Part shown: piece after piece, positions 46,903 through 57,380 of the stretch
Position numbering within the stretch: position 1 is the stretch's first letter
Layout: each line of letters opens with the position of its first letter
Assembly: GCA_948567375.1 (NCBI GenBank)
Contig: OX419758.1
Location: forward strand, 51,165,473 to 51,229,472
Length of the DNA stretch: 64,000 bases
Direction: 5' to 3'
Origin: Lunularia cruciata
Lineage: Eukaryota; Streptophyta; Marchantiopsida; Lunulariales; Lunulariaceae
Made by a program: the position numbers and the translations under genes
The notes under the pieces: model-generated
Database searches by the model: none
What the model saw: only the letters and a program-made list of their open reading frames with translations
Told to the model about the DNA's origin: nothing

Positions 46903-47511
46903 ATTGTAATGTTCCAAGGACACAAGGACCCCCAAGAGAAAACCCTGAAGAAGAAACAAAAAGCTTCATACTCAAAACTCTGATGCTCCAAAGGAGCACC
47001 TTGTCTTTATTATATAGCAAAGAAAATTAACTCAAAGGAAGCTCCACCCTTGGATAAGATGCATGGATTGGTCATATGTTAAGGATCTCTACATTCAGAT
47101 GAGTTGCATGCATTGCTGACATACATGTTGGTTCTGGTTCCATTTGGCCGGTCAAACAACCTTTGATTGGAGGAAATCTTTAGGAAATCTTCTTATAAGA
47201 ATCTCAAAATTGCATGAATGAGGTACCGTTGGAAATCTCTTGCCAAGAAAAACAAGGGGGAAGTAAGGCCAACGTTTTTCTATCTCCAAGGGGATGTTTG
47301 TGTACATTTTTGAGGCCTAATTCATCCATTTAGGCCTCCAAAATTGGCTCTAAATTTTTCAAGCTATTTTTTACTTCTGCAATTATAGTAGAAGTATTCT
47401 TTTGGTTGTACCTCTATTTGATCTACTTAGTTCATAGTATAAAACATCCATTCAGATTTCACCAAGCCTATTTTCAACTTTAAAATAATATAGCTAGCTA
47501 TTGGTATTACA
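46903..47511 (-). repeat. A4 5' LTR
   Basis: TGTAATGTTCC...GGTATTACA, 609 bp, followed by the ATCAT target duplication at 47512-47516. Confidence 0.93.
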
Positions 47512-49002
47512 ATCATCCACACTTAAACCCTATTCCTATTGTGTAGTGTCGATGAGCATCATTTGGCATCACTTTTTGTGTTTTGTTATTGTTCCCTATC
47601 CAATAACAATGCCCATCACCATTGTACCTGACCGATAGCACTAGTGAGCATTCCCATGTGTCACCAAGCATCTTCTCGTGTCACACGAGCATCATCCAAT
47701 GTTGTTATGGCATTGGCCCCCTCTTGTAGCAGTGGCAACACCACCGCACCTGTCCAGTTGTGTTGGTGGATATTGCTCTATGTCAACCTTACAATAATTT
47801 CCCTATCTCCATGGCCACAAGCAGATTATCTTCACTTTTATGTTGTCCTGAGTCATCATCGGGTGGCATCCAACGTCATCCTGTATGAGTAATGTAATGA
47901 AGCTTACACTTTTTTGGTTGGTGATTTTTACAAGTTCTTGCATGTATAGAGCTTATGAGTTCTTGGGACAAGAATTCTTGCACATGTTTGGTTAAAGCAA
48001 GGCAGTTTCAATTGATTGTGGATATAGTTAGAGATGCACTTGCAATGCCAAGAGAGAGGACACCAAGAACAAGGATTGGTCCTTACACAACTGTTTCAAA
48101 TTGGTTTTCTCAAAGAGATAAGGTTGCAAAGAGGTATTTGGCAAGGCAATGTTGTATCTTCCATTTAGGGTTTTCTTCCAATTGATAGGTGGACTTGTGG
48201 TACCAACTATTCATCCCAAGATTGTACATGGGCATTTAGTTCTCAACACCAAGACAAAGTTGGTGTGGAGGATTCTGATTGGGAGAGTTAGCATTTCAAG
48301 CTATCACTACAAAGGTGGGGAGTTTGCAAAGCCAATTGAGGAGATCTAAGGAGCACAGGTTTAGAGTCACCTTCCTTGGGCAAATACTTGCTCACCTTTT
48401 TGTAGATAGAGGTTATATTCTTGAGGAAGAAATATCCTACTTGAGTGATGGAAACGAGGAGATTATATGCGATGAAGAGGATGATGATGATCATGAGGAT
48501 AAAGAGTGAGGACGAGGACAAGAGTATTGATGATGGGGAGGATAAGGACACTGAGTGATTGATTAGATTAGAATTTTGGCACATTTTTATATGTTTTCAT
48601 TGTTTGAAAACATACAAAGTTCTATGGTATACACTATTGTTGGATTTAATAAACGAGTTAATTTATCATACCTTTATTAATGAATTTCTATATTTACTTG
48701 ATTGAAAATGTACTTATCTAATTAAAAGTGAGTTTTATTTGATGGATGACTATATGTACCACTTGTAAGCAAGTGTTTAACAGATTTTTGTTGAGACACA
48801 TGCCTTACCAATAGTGAGGTTATTGAGTGATACTTTTAGGGAGAGAGAGTTCTTTCTCCATCTTCATCCTTTGAGATAGCTCCTTCTCCTTCTTCTTCCT
48901 CTTCTTTGTCTGTGGAGAGATCACCTCACTTCTCTCACTTCAAAGTACCTTCACCGTCTTGTTCTATTGACATAATGTGTGTTTTAGATGATTGTGTCCA
49001 AT

Positions 49003-49230
49003 TGGCTAAGGAGGGAGAGAGACTTTTGGTTGAGCAAGAGAGTAGATTGAAGAGCACAAAGGAATGAGAGACATTAGTGCTTGAGCATACGAGTAGATTG
49101 GAGAGTGTAGAGGAGCAAGAGAGATTAGTGCTTGAGCACAAGAGTACATTGGAGAGTGTAGGAGAGTGAGAGAGATTGGTGCTTGAATGTGAGAGTAGAT
49201 TGGAGAGCTTGGCTGGTAGATTGTTAGTAG
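49003..49230 (+). repeat. 51-bp coding-type repeat, coiled-coil character
   Basis: About four units of 51 bp in one plus-strand frame translate as variants of ERLVLEHKSRLESVEEQ (17 residues), interrupted by two TGA codons. Heptad-like spacing of Leu and charged residues suggests a coiled coil. The repeat may be the remains of a host or transposon protein. Confidence 0.6.
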
Positions 49231-50010
49231 AGAGAGAAACTCCTTTGTGAGGAAGAGGATACTCTTGCTGCAAAGGAGGAGATGCATCTGAACTTTACTA
49301 CTTATAAGGTGGAGAAAGAGCAAAGATTATTTGACTTGGACTTGGATATCCTAGGTGTTGCTGCCATGGCTGAGGATTATAAGGTCCAATTATAGAATAA
49401 TGCACAAAAGTTAGCATCTTCTATGGAGAAGTGCAAGAGTGCACATGCTTAGGTAGAGGAGAGTGAGAGTATTCTAGCTTAGGTGAGGGCTCATGTGGCT
49501 TATCTTGGACCAAGACTATGTACTATTGCTTGCCAAACCAGTAGTGAGATGCAAATCCAGACCAATGCAATCCATGTGTTACCCCACAATCTTGGGACTC
49601 AAGAGACCTAGACTTTTGCCTCTCACTCCTTACCTCATAATTTGGCAACTTAGGAGGACTCAAACTAAGCTTAAGAAGAGGTTTTGTCTATCAAGAGAGT
49701 ATATTCCATGTATTCTCTTCCCAAGATTCCTACAAAAGAAGATTATTGTTGTGGATGTTACTTGTTTAACATCATTATGGGTTCATGGTAGTACCAATTT
49801 TTGTGCATGGGAGAGTTGGATGACTAGGCATGGCTAGTGCCCTCACACATAATCAAGGCCTATACGGTGAGTAGCATGTCCAAGTGTTAGCCATCTCATC
49901 TAGTTATATTTCTTATGCTTTGAGGTTATCTTGTGGATAGATCTTACTCCATATGGAGTGGATTGGTTGCTACGGAGCATGTGGCAATGGTCAAGACTCA
50001 TGGAGGGAGT

Positions 50011-50046
50011 TCATAAGGGGTCTCATAAGGGGTCTCATAAGGGGTC
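50011..50046. repeat. 12-bp perfect triplication
   Basis: tcataaggggtc three times without a mismatch, just left of the A5 LTR at 50055. Confidence 0.9.
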
Positions 50047-50054
50047 TAGCTTCA

Positions 50055-51305
50055 TGTGATACCAATTGCTACAAATATTATGTAGAGATGAAAATTGGCT
50101 TGGTAGCATTTTGAAGGATATTATATATGATGGATAAAGTAGATCAAATACAAGTATCACCAAAAGAATTCTTTTACTAATAGGGTAGTGTAATACCAAT
50201 AGCTAGACATATGATCTAGAGATAAAATTTGGTTTGGTAATATCTGGGAGAATATTATACATGATGAACTAAGTAGATTAGATACAAGTATCACTAAAAG
50301 AGTACTTCTATTAATAGGCCAAAAACCAAAACATGCATGAAGACTTTAGAATCAATAGCTAAACATATGATCTAAAGATAGAATATGGGTTGGTGACATC
50401 TGGAAGGATGATGCACATATGGATGAAGTAGATGAGGTAGAGGTATCACCAAAAGAGCACTTCTACTAATAGGGTAGAAACCAAAATAGGCCTAAGGCAA
50501 TTTTGGAGGCTAAATGGCTGAATTAGGCCTAAAAAATGTGCAGATTTCCCACTCCAATGGAGGAAAGGCTAGCCTTCACTCCCCATTGGTTTGTCTTACC
50601 AAGAGCTTTCCAACAATACCTCACCGTTGTGATTTTGAGATTCCTATAGGAAGATTCCCTAAAAGATTCCCTCTAGTCAAAGCCTGTTTGACTAACCAGA
50701 TGGGGCCAAGATCAACATGTCACCCATCTAAGCAAGTAATCTCAGGGTGAAGCTTACAAACAACTCACCTATTGATGTACCTAATCCTATGGTGGAGCAT
50801 CCTTGGAGGAGATCCGATTTGACTATATAATAAAGAGAAGGTGTTCTCTTGGGCCATCAAAGTTTGGATGTAAAACCTATATTTTCTCTTTTGTGTTTCT
50901 ATGCTATCCTTAAAATATTAGGAGTAGAAGTCAAAAATAACTTGAAAACTTTAGAGCCAATTTTAGAGGTCTAAACAGAAAAAATTAGTCCTTAAAAATG
51001 TATACCGTTCCCCTATGAGGAGGTTAAAGGTTGGCTCTTCCCTCCCCTCTCTATTTGTCTTGGCAAGAGCTTCCCAAGAATACCTCATCCATGCAATCTT
51101 GAGATTCTTAAAGGAAGATTTTCTCAAGATTCCCTATTATCAAGGGTTATTTGACCAGCCAAATAGGACAAAAACTTTGAGTGAATCCACTTTGCTATAT
51201 AATAAAGACAAGGTGCTCCTTTATGGCATTGGAGTTTTGCGTGCAAAGTTTTGTTTTTCTTTTTTTGGGTTTCCTCTTGGTGGATCTTGTCCTTGGAACA
51301 TTACA
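50055..51305 (+). repeat. A5 5' LTR interrupted by a solo LTR
   Basis: Outer LTR: 50055-50188 (TGTGATACCAATTGC) continuing at 50923-51305 (ending GGAACATTACA). The inner LTR 50189-50922 starts TGTAATACCAATAGC. Flanking 5-mers GGTAG and AGTAG agree at four of five, supporting a separate insertion with loss of its internal part. A primer-site-like TGGTATTAGAGT follows at 51307-51318. Confidence 0.85.
50189..50922 (+). repeat. Solo family A LTR within the A5 LTR
   Basis: 734 bp, of the long (internally duplicated) A2 subtype, with a diverged 3' end (ATTAGG instead of ATTACA). See the A5 LTR entry for the target duplication. Confidence 0.82.
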
Positions 51306-53154
51306 ATGGTATTAGAGTAGGTAATTCAATCCAAGAGAGTGACACCTCTTGGAAGAACATGTGCTATTAAGGCTAAGTTATTTTGAGGAGAGGAACCGTA
51401 GTGAAATAGTTAAGAATATTTCAGAGAGAGGATGGGATGGAAGCTCTTGGAGGACAATTTCTTGCACCCTACCCCACTTTTTATTCTTGAATTTATTCCA
51501 CATCAAGATTATGTATATCCAGTGAGAGCAAGTGAGAGTATATTTCATTTACCATTTTGGAATAGAGTTCATGGATATAGTGATGAATTCACCAAACCTA
51601 TTGATTCTACTTATAGTGATCTATAATAAAGAGTGGGATTTGACAATCTACATTTTGTTATGATGAATCTAATAAAACAAATCCTCTCCTTTTCAACACT
51701 CAAGTAGAAATTTTTTATGTGGTTAGACCAAAAGTGATGTTTAGGGATTTTGTAGTCCACAATTTTGGTGAGGAATACTATCAACAAGTGATAGTCTCTA
51801 AAGTCCCAATGGTAATGCAAATAGCTTGTGCTTCCTCTCGAGTGATCATGTTAACTCTCTATTGAAATAGGAAGTACCATTTGAGCATTGCCATATGTAG
51901 GAATCATGGAACCATAGTTACAAGATTTGATGCAAAGAATACAAGGGATGTTGAACAAGTTTGCAAGATCAAGATGACCATGGAGGCATTGCAAAGTCAA
52001 GTATGTACCTTCAAAAATGATTAGGCAATGCAAGAAGAGAAATTGTCTCAAAACCTAGTAACAATGGTTGAAGTACCTAGAGAGTCACTCATACCAATGA
52101 CACCGACTCTGGTCAACAATGAAGCCACATTGTTGCTATGGATAAAGAAGATATGCCTTACAAGGTACAATGTTCTATGGGAGTAGTGGAGAATTGGATT
52201 TCAAGAATGAATCAATACTTTTGATTATTCATGATGCAGATCATCAATCATTCAACATGTGTGTTTTAATATGGTTACTTGATTGATGAAGCTCTCACAT
52301 GGTATGATGCTTGGGAACAAGCAATGTTGGCAAAAAGAAGAGAGGTCACTTGAACGACAATGCAAGAAGGGTTGCAAAAGAACTTCCAATCTGCAGATGC
52401 CATGCAAATAGCCCAAACCTTACTATGGGAGATGAAGTAGAAGAACAATGCACAAGAGTATGTGGAAGCATTTCTTGATTTACAAGTTGCAATAACCAAC
52501 ATGAGTTCAATAGAAGCTCTGGATTATTTCAAAAAAGGGTTAAAAGAGCAAATTTACCAAGAGGTAATGGTATAAATTCCTCACACTACTTTTGAAGCCA
52601 TTGCTTACACTCAAAGAATAGCAAGGCCACTTGGAGGAGGTGAAAGGGTAGTCCAGACTCAACAGTATTGGTCTAAAACACATCATTTTGGTGAACCAAT
52701 TCCCATGGAATTGGGCAACATTTGGTTTCAAGACCAAGGAGCACGACCATTCCAAGGAGAATGGGGATGAGAAGAAGAAAGGAAAGATAAAATCCCACCA
52801 CAAGAAGAGATTCAAGTAGAAAAATATTATTATTACAATTGTGGCTGAGTTGGGTACATAGCCATCAAACTGCTATACATGTCTCTGTAGAGGCCCTCAA
52901 CTTCCATACAAGCAATACTTGAACAACATGGGAGAGACAAATTGAAGAGTAGGATGCAAAAATCACATCAAAAAATAAAGATCACCAATAAATGTACTTG
53001 TGATCTTTATTGGCTCAATGGAGAAGCAAAAAAGCAAGGGGAAGAAGATGACAAGTGTGCAAAGATCAAGAAAACAAACTCACAATTGATTGTCATGAAT
53101 GGAGTCTTAGAAGGCAATCAAGTGAGAGTATTGGTAAACCCTAGAGCAATAGAG
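51306..53154 (+). pseudogene. A5 ORF0, gag and protease start
   Basis: ORF0 51430-51865: second module QVEIFYVVRPKVMFRDFVVH and FGEEYYQQV, ending LTLY and stop, just ahead of gag near 51907. Gag runs with many stops to about 52930 (EALQSQV, ATLLLWIKKI, and the knuckle region near 52830-52880). 52942-53154 is open: WLNGEAKKQG, then [21 protein letters not shown], where the protease motif Asp-Pro-Gly has become Asn-Pro-Arg. Confidence 0.82.
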
Positions 53155-54480
53155 CAACTCCACCATTAGAGCCACATAACATATAACTCAAGCATGCACA
53201 TACAAGTACCAAGCTTGGGTCCATAGTACCATCAATTTTTAGGAGGTGGCATGACATACAATTGCACACATGATCCCTCCAAACAACACCATCACGTCCT
53301 TCCAACACAAGGACTCTAGATGGCAAAACCTCACGCACTCTCAAGATAGTGAGGCCTGTCAAAACATCAAGTGTTGTTGGTGTTGTTTGATGTAGATTTA
53401 CATAATCACTTGGATGAAATCCATGGATCGAGTGTTTATAACCTCCTCCTTGAATAGTAACATAATGTAAGGTATCCCTATGTTGAGTTATTGTCAATTT
53501 CTCAAAGTCCATCAACATCACTTTCCAAAAGATCTCTACCTGTTGAGAACATGTGCTCACCCATACATCTAGATCATCCAAGTCCAAGACTATAGTAGCA
53601 TCTTGACAAATGGTTGTAGATAAATATGGATCTTGTCCATAGAGTAGGAAGTAAGGAGAGAAGGATGCTAAGAAGGCTTGCCGGCTGAACCAATAGCCCA
53701 TGGCCAACCAAGGTAACTGGAGATGCCAATCTCCCAAGTGGCTTCTCTGCAAACCATACTTTTGCAATCCTCTCTTCATTATCTGAACCACTCTCTTTGC
53801 TAAACCATCTACCTCAGGGTGATCTCGGGAGGTAGTACAATGATCAATCAAAGCCTTGTCACACAAGACCTAAAACTCTCTCAAGAACTCTGTACCCTGA
53901 TAAGTCAAAACCTCAACTGGTGCACCAAAATGACTAAGAACTCAATCTAGGAATGAATAAGCGGTCCCTTCACTAGACTTGTCAGCAAATGGCACCAACT
54001 CAATCCACTTGGAGAAGTGCTCCACCATCACCAAAGCATACCAATGATGTCTCACAATCAATGGTAAGGTCTAGCAAAGTCCAAACTCCAACAGTAACCC
54101 AATTCCATGATAAGTAATAGGTGTAATTGTGGCATATGAGCATTGAATGATGCTCTAACTCGTTCACAAACCACACATCTAGCAACAAATTGCTTTACAT
54201 TGATCTGCATACCGCACTACCAATAATGACTCTAGAGTAAGCTATAGGTATGATTTACTCCAAAATATCCTAGCTCCTCATGATCATGACAAACCAACTA
54301 TAGTCTCTGAGATGGAAGTGGTACTACTCTCACTCTACCATCCTCCATACACGCAAATGGTGTTTGCACTCCAATCTGAACCGTCTGGCTTGTTGAAGAA
54401 CACGGTCTCTCTCCTAAGCCCCAACTGTGCCACCCATAACACCTATGCAGAGATATTCCATCACTAAGATATCATCATGA
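53155..54480 (-). pseudogene. C integrase
   Basis: 53141-53866 is open: DHCTTSRDHPEVDGLAKRVVQ (third catalytic residue Lys instead of Glu in G-L-A-E-R), LPWLAMGYWFSRQAFLASFSPYFLLYGQDP, then the C-terminal module WRDHVCNCMSCHLLK. Upstream, 53867-54060 reads HWYALVMVEHFSKWIELVPFADK, and LTYQGTEF where the second catalytic Asp (T-D-Q-G) is Tyr. Two of three catalytic residues are therefore lost. Confidence 0.82.
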
Positions 54481-55080
54481 ATGTCCCGTTAAATTGTACC
54501 AATATCTTCACTCTTTGGATTTATGACCTCAGTAACTCCTCTTGTATGCATTGAGAGAGATACCACCAAAGTCTTAGAATATATACACAAAAAGGCAGAT
54601 GCATGCCAACCTGGCACCATCTCCTCATCTAAGTCACCATGTCAACATGCTCTGGTCGGATCTTGTTGGTGGGGACATGGGTTTCTACTCAACCACCCAT
54701 CTGCATCACTATTCACTGCTCCAGGTCTGTGAATAACCGTGAAATCATACTCCTATAAAATCAAAGCCCATCATGCAAGCTTCTTTGAAAGCTTGTCGGA
54801 CTCCATCAACCACTTCAATTGTTGATGATTAGTGATGAGTGTAAAGGGGTTACCAAATAGGTAACATCGGAAATGTGCTACTACCTAAATTGCTACCAAG
54901 CACTCTCTCATATGAACTATAGTTTACCTCCACTGAATTGTTGGAGCAACTAGCATGGGCTACCATAAACTCCTTCCTCTCATCATCATGTTGAGTGAGC
55001 ACTGCTCCAAGCTCCAACAAACTTCAATTAGTGTGATCTTGAAATGGCCATCCTCTGATAGATCTCCTCAAAATAAAAGT
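54481..55080 (-). pseudogene. C RNase H
   Basis: Minus strand near 54780-55010: GAVLTQHDDERKEFMVAHASCSNNS, VNYSSYER, and across a frameshift LITDHQQLKWLMESDK-like sequence (gttgatgattagtgatgag, with a stop). The phrases are those of plant Ty3/gypsy RNase H. Several frameshifts. Confidence 0.75.
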
Positions 55081-55935
55081 AGATGTCAACCTCTCCTTGA
55101 GCTCTACAAAAGCTCTCTCTTGCTCATCTCCCCAACTCTTATGTAAGTTTGGTCAACTTTATCAAGACCTTAGCAATGACACTAAATCCTCTAACATAAT
55201 GGCAATAGAAGTTTGCCAACCCAAGGAATGCTTGCACTCTACTCACATCTATAGGTTGAAGAATGAAATAGTCTCCACCTTGGTTTGCTGAACACCAAGT
55301 CCTCTAGGATAGATAGTGTGACCCAAATACTCAACCTGCTCATGGAAGAACCTACACTTCCCAGGATGTAATTTGAGTCCATGAGATCTCAACCTCTCAA
55401 ACACCTCCAAAAACTATCTCTCATGCTCCTCCACCATAGTGCTATAGACCAAGCAATGTCATCAATATAACACCAAGCAAAATCTAATCCAACTAGGATC
55501 ATATCCATGACCCTCTAGAACTCAACAAGAGAGTTCTTTAACCCAAATAGTAAGAATCTCCACTGATATAACACATCCTTACCATGAGGATCACTAGCCC
55601 AAAATTTTATCTTGGACTTATCCTCCTCCTTGATCGGCAATTGATGATATCTTACTCAAAGATCCAAAGTATTGAAGACCTTTGCATGCCCAATCACATC
55701 AAAGATCTCCTTCGGTGTAGGTATGGCATACCAATCAGCCCTAGTCTATTGGTTGATAGGACGGTAATCTCCACACATCCACCTTTCTATGTAGTTGCCA
55801 TGCATATCCTTCTTGGCTGGCATCATTATAGCTAATGCATATTCTCCATGTGAAATCTCTACCAAACCAACCTCAAAAAGGTCACTACTTCAACTCTGAA
55901 TCAATGTTTGCTCCATATCAATATATCGATAGAGA
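55081..55935 (-). pseudogene. C reverse transcriptase
   Basis: From 55935 leftwards: VEISHGEYALAIMMPAKKD, RWMCGDYRPINQ (stop) TRADWYAIP, VFNTLDL (stop) VRYHQLPI, WRFLLFGLKNSLVEF, then the intact catalytic box CYIDDIAWS near 55455-55475. After a frameshift: MVEEHER, LRSHGLKLHPGKCRFFHEQVEYLGHTIYP and RVQAFLGLANFYCHYVR (55150-55430). All core RT motifs are recognisable, with stops at Gln or Arg positions. Confidence 0.87.
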
Positions 55936-56444
55936 TGTTGGAAAATAGATGTATCGTTAGTCAGCTCAATTTGTATACCAGGTCCCTTCAGAGCCCCCAA
56001 ATCCTTCACATTGAAGGTAAAAAAACTTGTGTAGCTCCTCAAGAACCTCCAAACTCTTTGTCTTTCCTCTCCTATAAGCTTGGGTCCAAGATCTAGCTCC
56101 CAAGTATCCTCTATAATTGTTGTAGGAGTGGAAGATGTATTGATTGGCTGCTACACTGGACCCTTGGGAGCAATAGTCTCATGCTCCCAAGCACTAGAGG
56201 TCCCAACCTCAATGTGAAAAAATCCCTCTACTCTGGCTGCAAGCTCCACATGTCCTCTAGCAACATCCCAAGTAGACCATGGGTGTATCCAACGAGCCCA
56301 TACTCACCTAGATGGACTCCAAGTAGACCACTCTCTCTAGTAGCTACTGGCTGTATCCCAAGAATACCATGTCCACTCGGTCCATCGCTCTCTAGCATGT
56401 GCCTAAAGTGTCTCATAGGCACAAGGCTCACAATCTAGGTCAAA

Positions 56445-57380
56445 TAGTTTAGGTCCATAGCCTTGCCTAACACTTGATGCTTGGATGCCTCTAATACTAT
56501 TGGAATAATGGTAATAATAGTGCAAAAACCCATTGCTCACTCTCTCTCATTGGCGTTGGGCTCCACCAACTGCTATTAACTTTTAGTCCCAAACAAGTCC
56601 AAGACCTCCCTCTTGAAAAGCATGGGAGCTTAGGAAACTCATAAGTGTGGGAAAAGTAACTCTAGGCTATCCAACTAGGTTCACTATTGTCATAGGTGAC
56701 TTATCAGCCACTACCACCATCTGAGACTGATGCCCAACATCCAAGATTTCATCAACAATGATGTGGTCTAGTTGTTCAATCCCATCATAAGCGTGCTATA
56801 AAACCTCTCTAGATAAGAGGTTTGTCCACCAAAGACAAATATGATGAGCCCGTGATCCCACTATGGCTGCATCTAAAAATACAATAGGTTTCATCCAAGA
56901 ATGAACTTGATGTGTACTTACCACCACTTTGGTGCAAGAATCATCCATCAAAGGAATGTTCTCCAAAAGGTAAGCTGGAGAAATGATTTGATGGACTTGG
57001 AGATGTGGTAGTATCCATAACATCTCCCCAAATACACCCAAATAGGGATCCTAAAGACCTAGACCTTGGCCAACACATGTATGTCCCTAACATGGCTATC
57101 TAAAAATCACCAAATGAATAGGCCCATGTTGCTTGAGATCATGCGCATGTAGCAAAGAAATGTCTGCTAGTAGGGCCTTTTGGTAACCCTTAACTGCTAA
57201 CATTGGTAATAACTTGAGATACCAATAGGCCAAGTGTATCACATGATGGAAAGAGACTCACCTAGCAGTCTCATCTCTCTCCACATACAAGTACCTTTCT
57301 ACTCATATACCTGCCTATAGTACCCCAGCTAGTCTAGTGCTCATCCCACCAAACAACTCCAATAGACATACTCCTTCTAT
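56445..57380 (-). pseudogene. Cytosine-5 DNA methyltransferase domain inside element C
   Basis: About 310 residues, canonical (unpermuted) motif order. Motif I GVCLLELFGGMSTRLAGVL (57347-57380), the AdoMet-binding loop. Acidic motif region VERYLYVERDETAR. Motif IV around the catalytic Pro-Cys (57090-57095), then GHTCVGQGLGL. Motif VI AYLLENIP (56955 region). Motif VIII DAAIVGSRAHHICLWWTNL (56817-56875). Near the end TFPTLMSFLSSHAF, then in a shifted frame AMGFCTIITI and motif X VLGKAMDLNYL (56447-56475). Motif VIII with A-H-x-I/R and W-W/F-W-x-N-L resembles DNMT3-type enzymes more than DNMT1/CMT. Such enzymes add methyl groups to DNA cytosines using S-adenosylmethionine. At least eight stops and one frameshift make this copy inactive. 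The catalytic Cys codon itself is kept, flanked by two stops. Confidence 0.82.

Larger units (their letters stand above)
28359..47511 (-). mobile_element. Family A element A4, outermost of a four-level nest
   Basis: LTRs 28359-28953 and 46903-47511 flank a minus-strand chromovirus that is split by A3 at 31509/44393. Both outer flanks carry ATCAT (28354-28358 and 47512-47516), a perfect 5-bp target duplication, which proves the two LTRs belong together across 19 kb. Removing A3 restores a normal order: integrase and RNase H on the left, rest of RT, protease, gag, ORF0 on the right. LTR lengths differ (595 and 609 bp) and the coding is heavily mutated, so A4 is the oldest layer. Confidence 0.93.
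47512..50054. other. Unassigned DNA right of the A4 nest
   Basis: No recognised gene. Open stretches at 47955-48185 (SNWFSQRDKVAKRYLARQC) and 48279-48509 (acidic end EEDDDDHEDKE) have no family I can name. 48960-49250 encodes a broken repetitive coiled-coil-like protein. The original target of A4 is this sequence joined to that left of 28359. Confidence 0.45.
50055..53154 (+). mobile_element. Family A element A5, 5' half only
   Basis: Plus-strand A element: 5' LTR 50055-51305 (itself holding a solo LTR), primer site, ORF0, gag, start of protease. It ends abruptly at 53154 within the protease active-site region (LVNPRAIE), where minus-strand family C sequence begins. This is the same codon region at which A1 begins at 1930 in the opposite orientation. 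Confidence 0.88.

Noticed and set aside
53155-53160. Reading the A5/C joint as a normal C insertion with target duplication
   Set aside because: There is no LTR at this end of C and no duplicated flank; the joint needs a rearrangement or a truncation.
56445-57380. Assigning the methyltransferase to the plant DRM class
   Set aside because: DRM enzymes have permuted motif order (VI-X before I-IV). Here the order is I, IV, VI, VIII, X, so a canonical DNMT3-like arrangement fits better.
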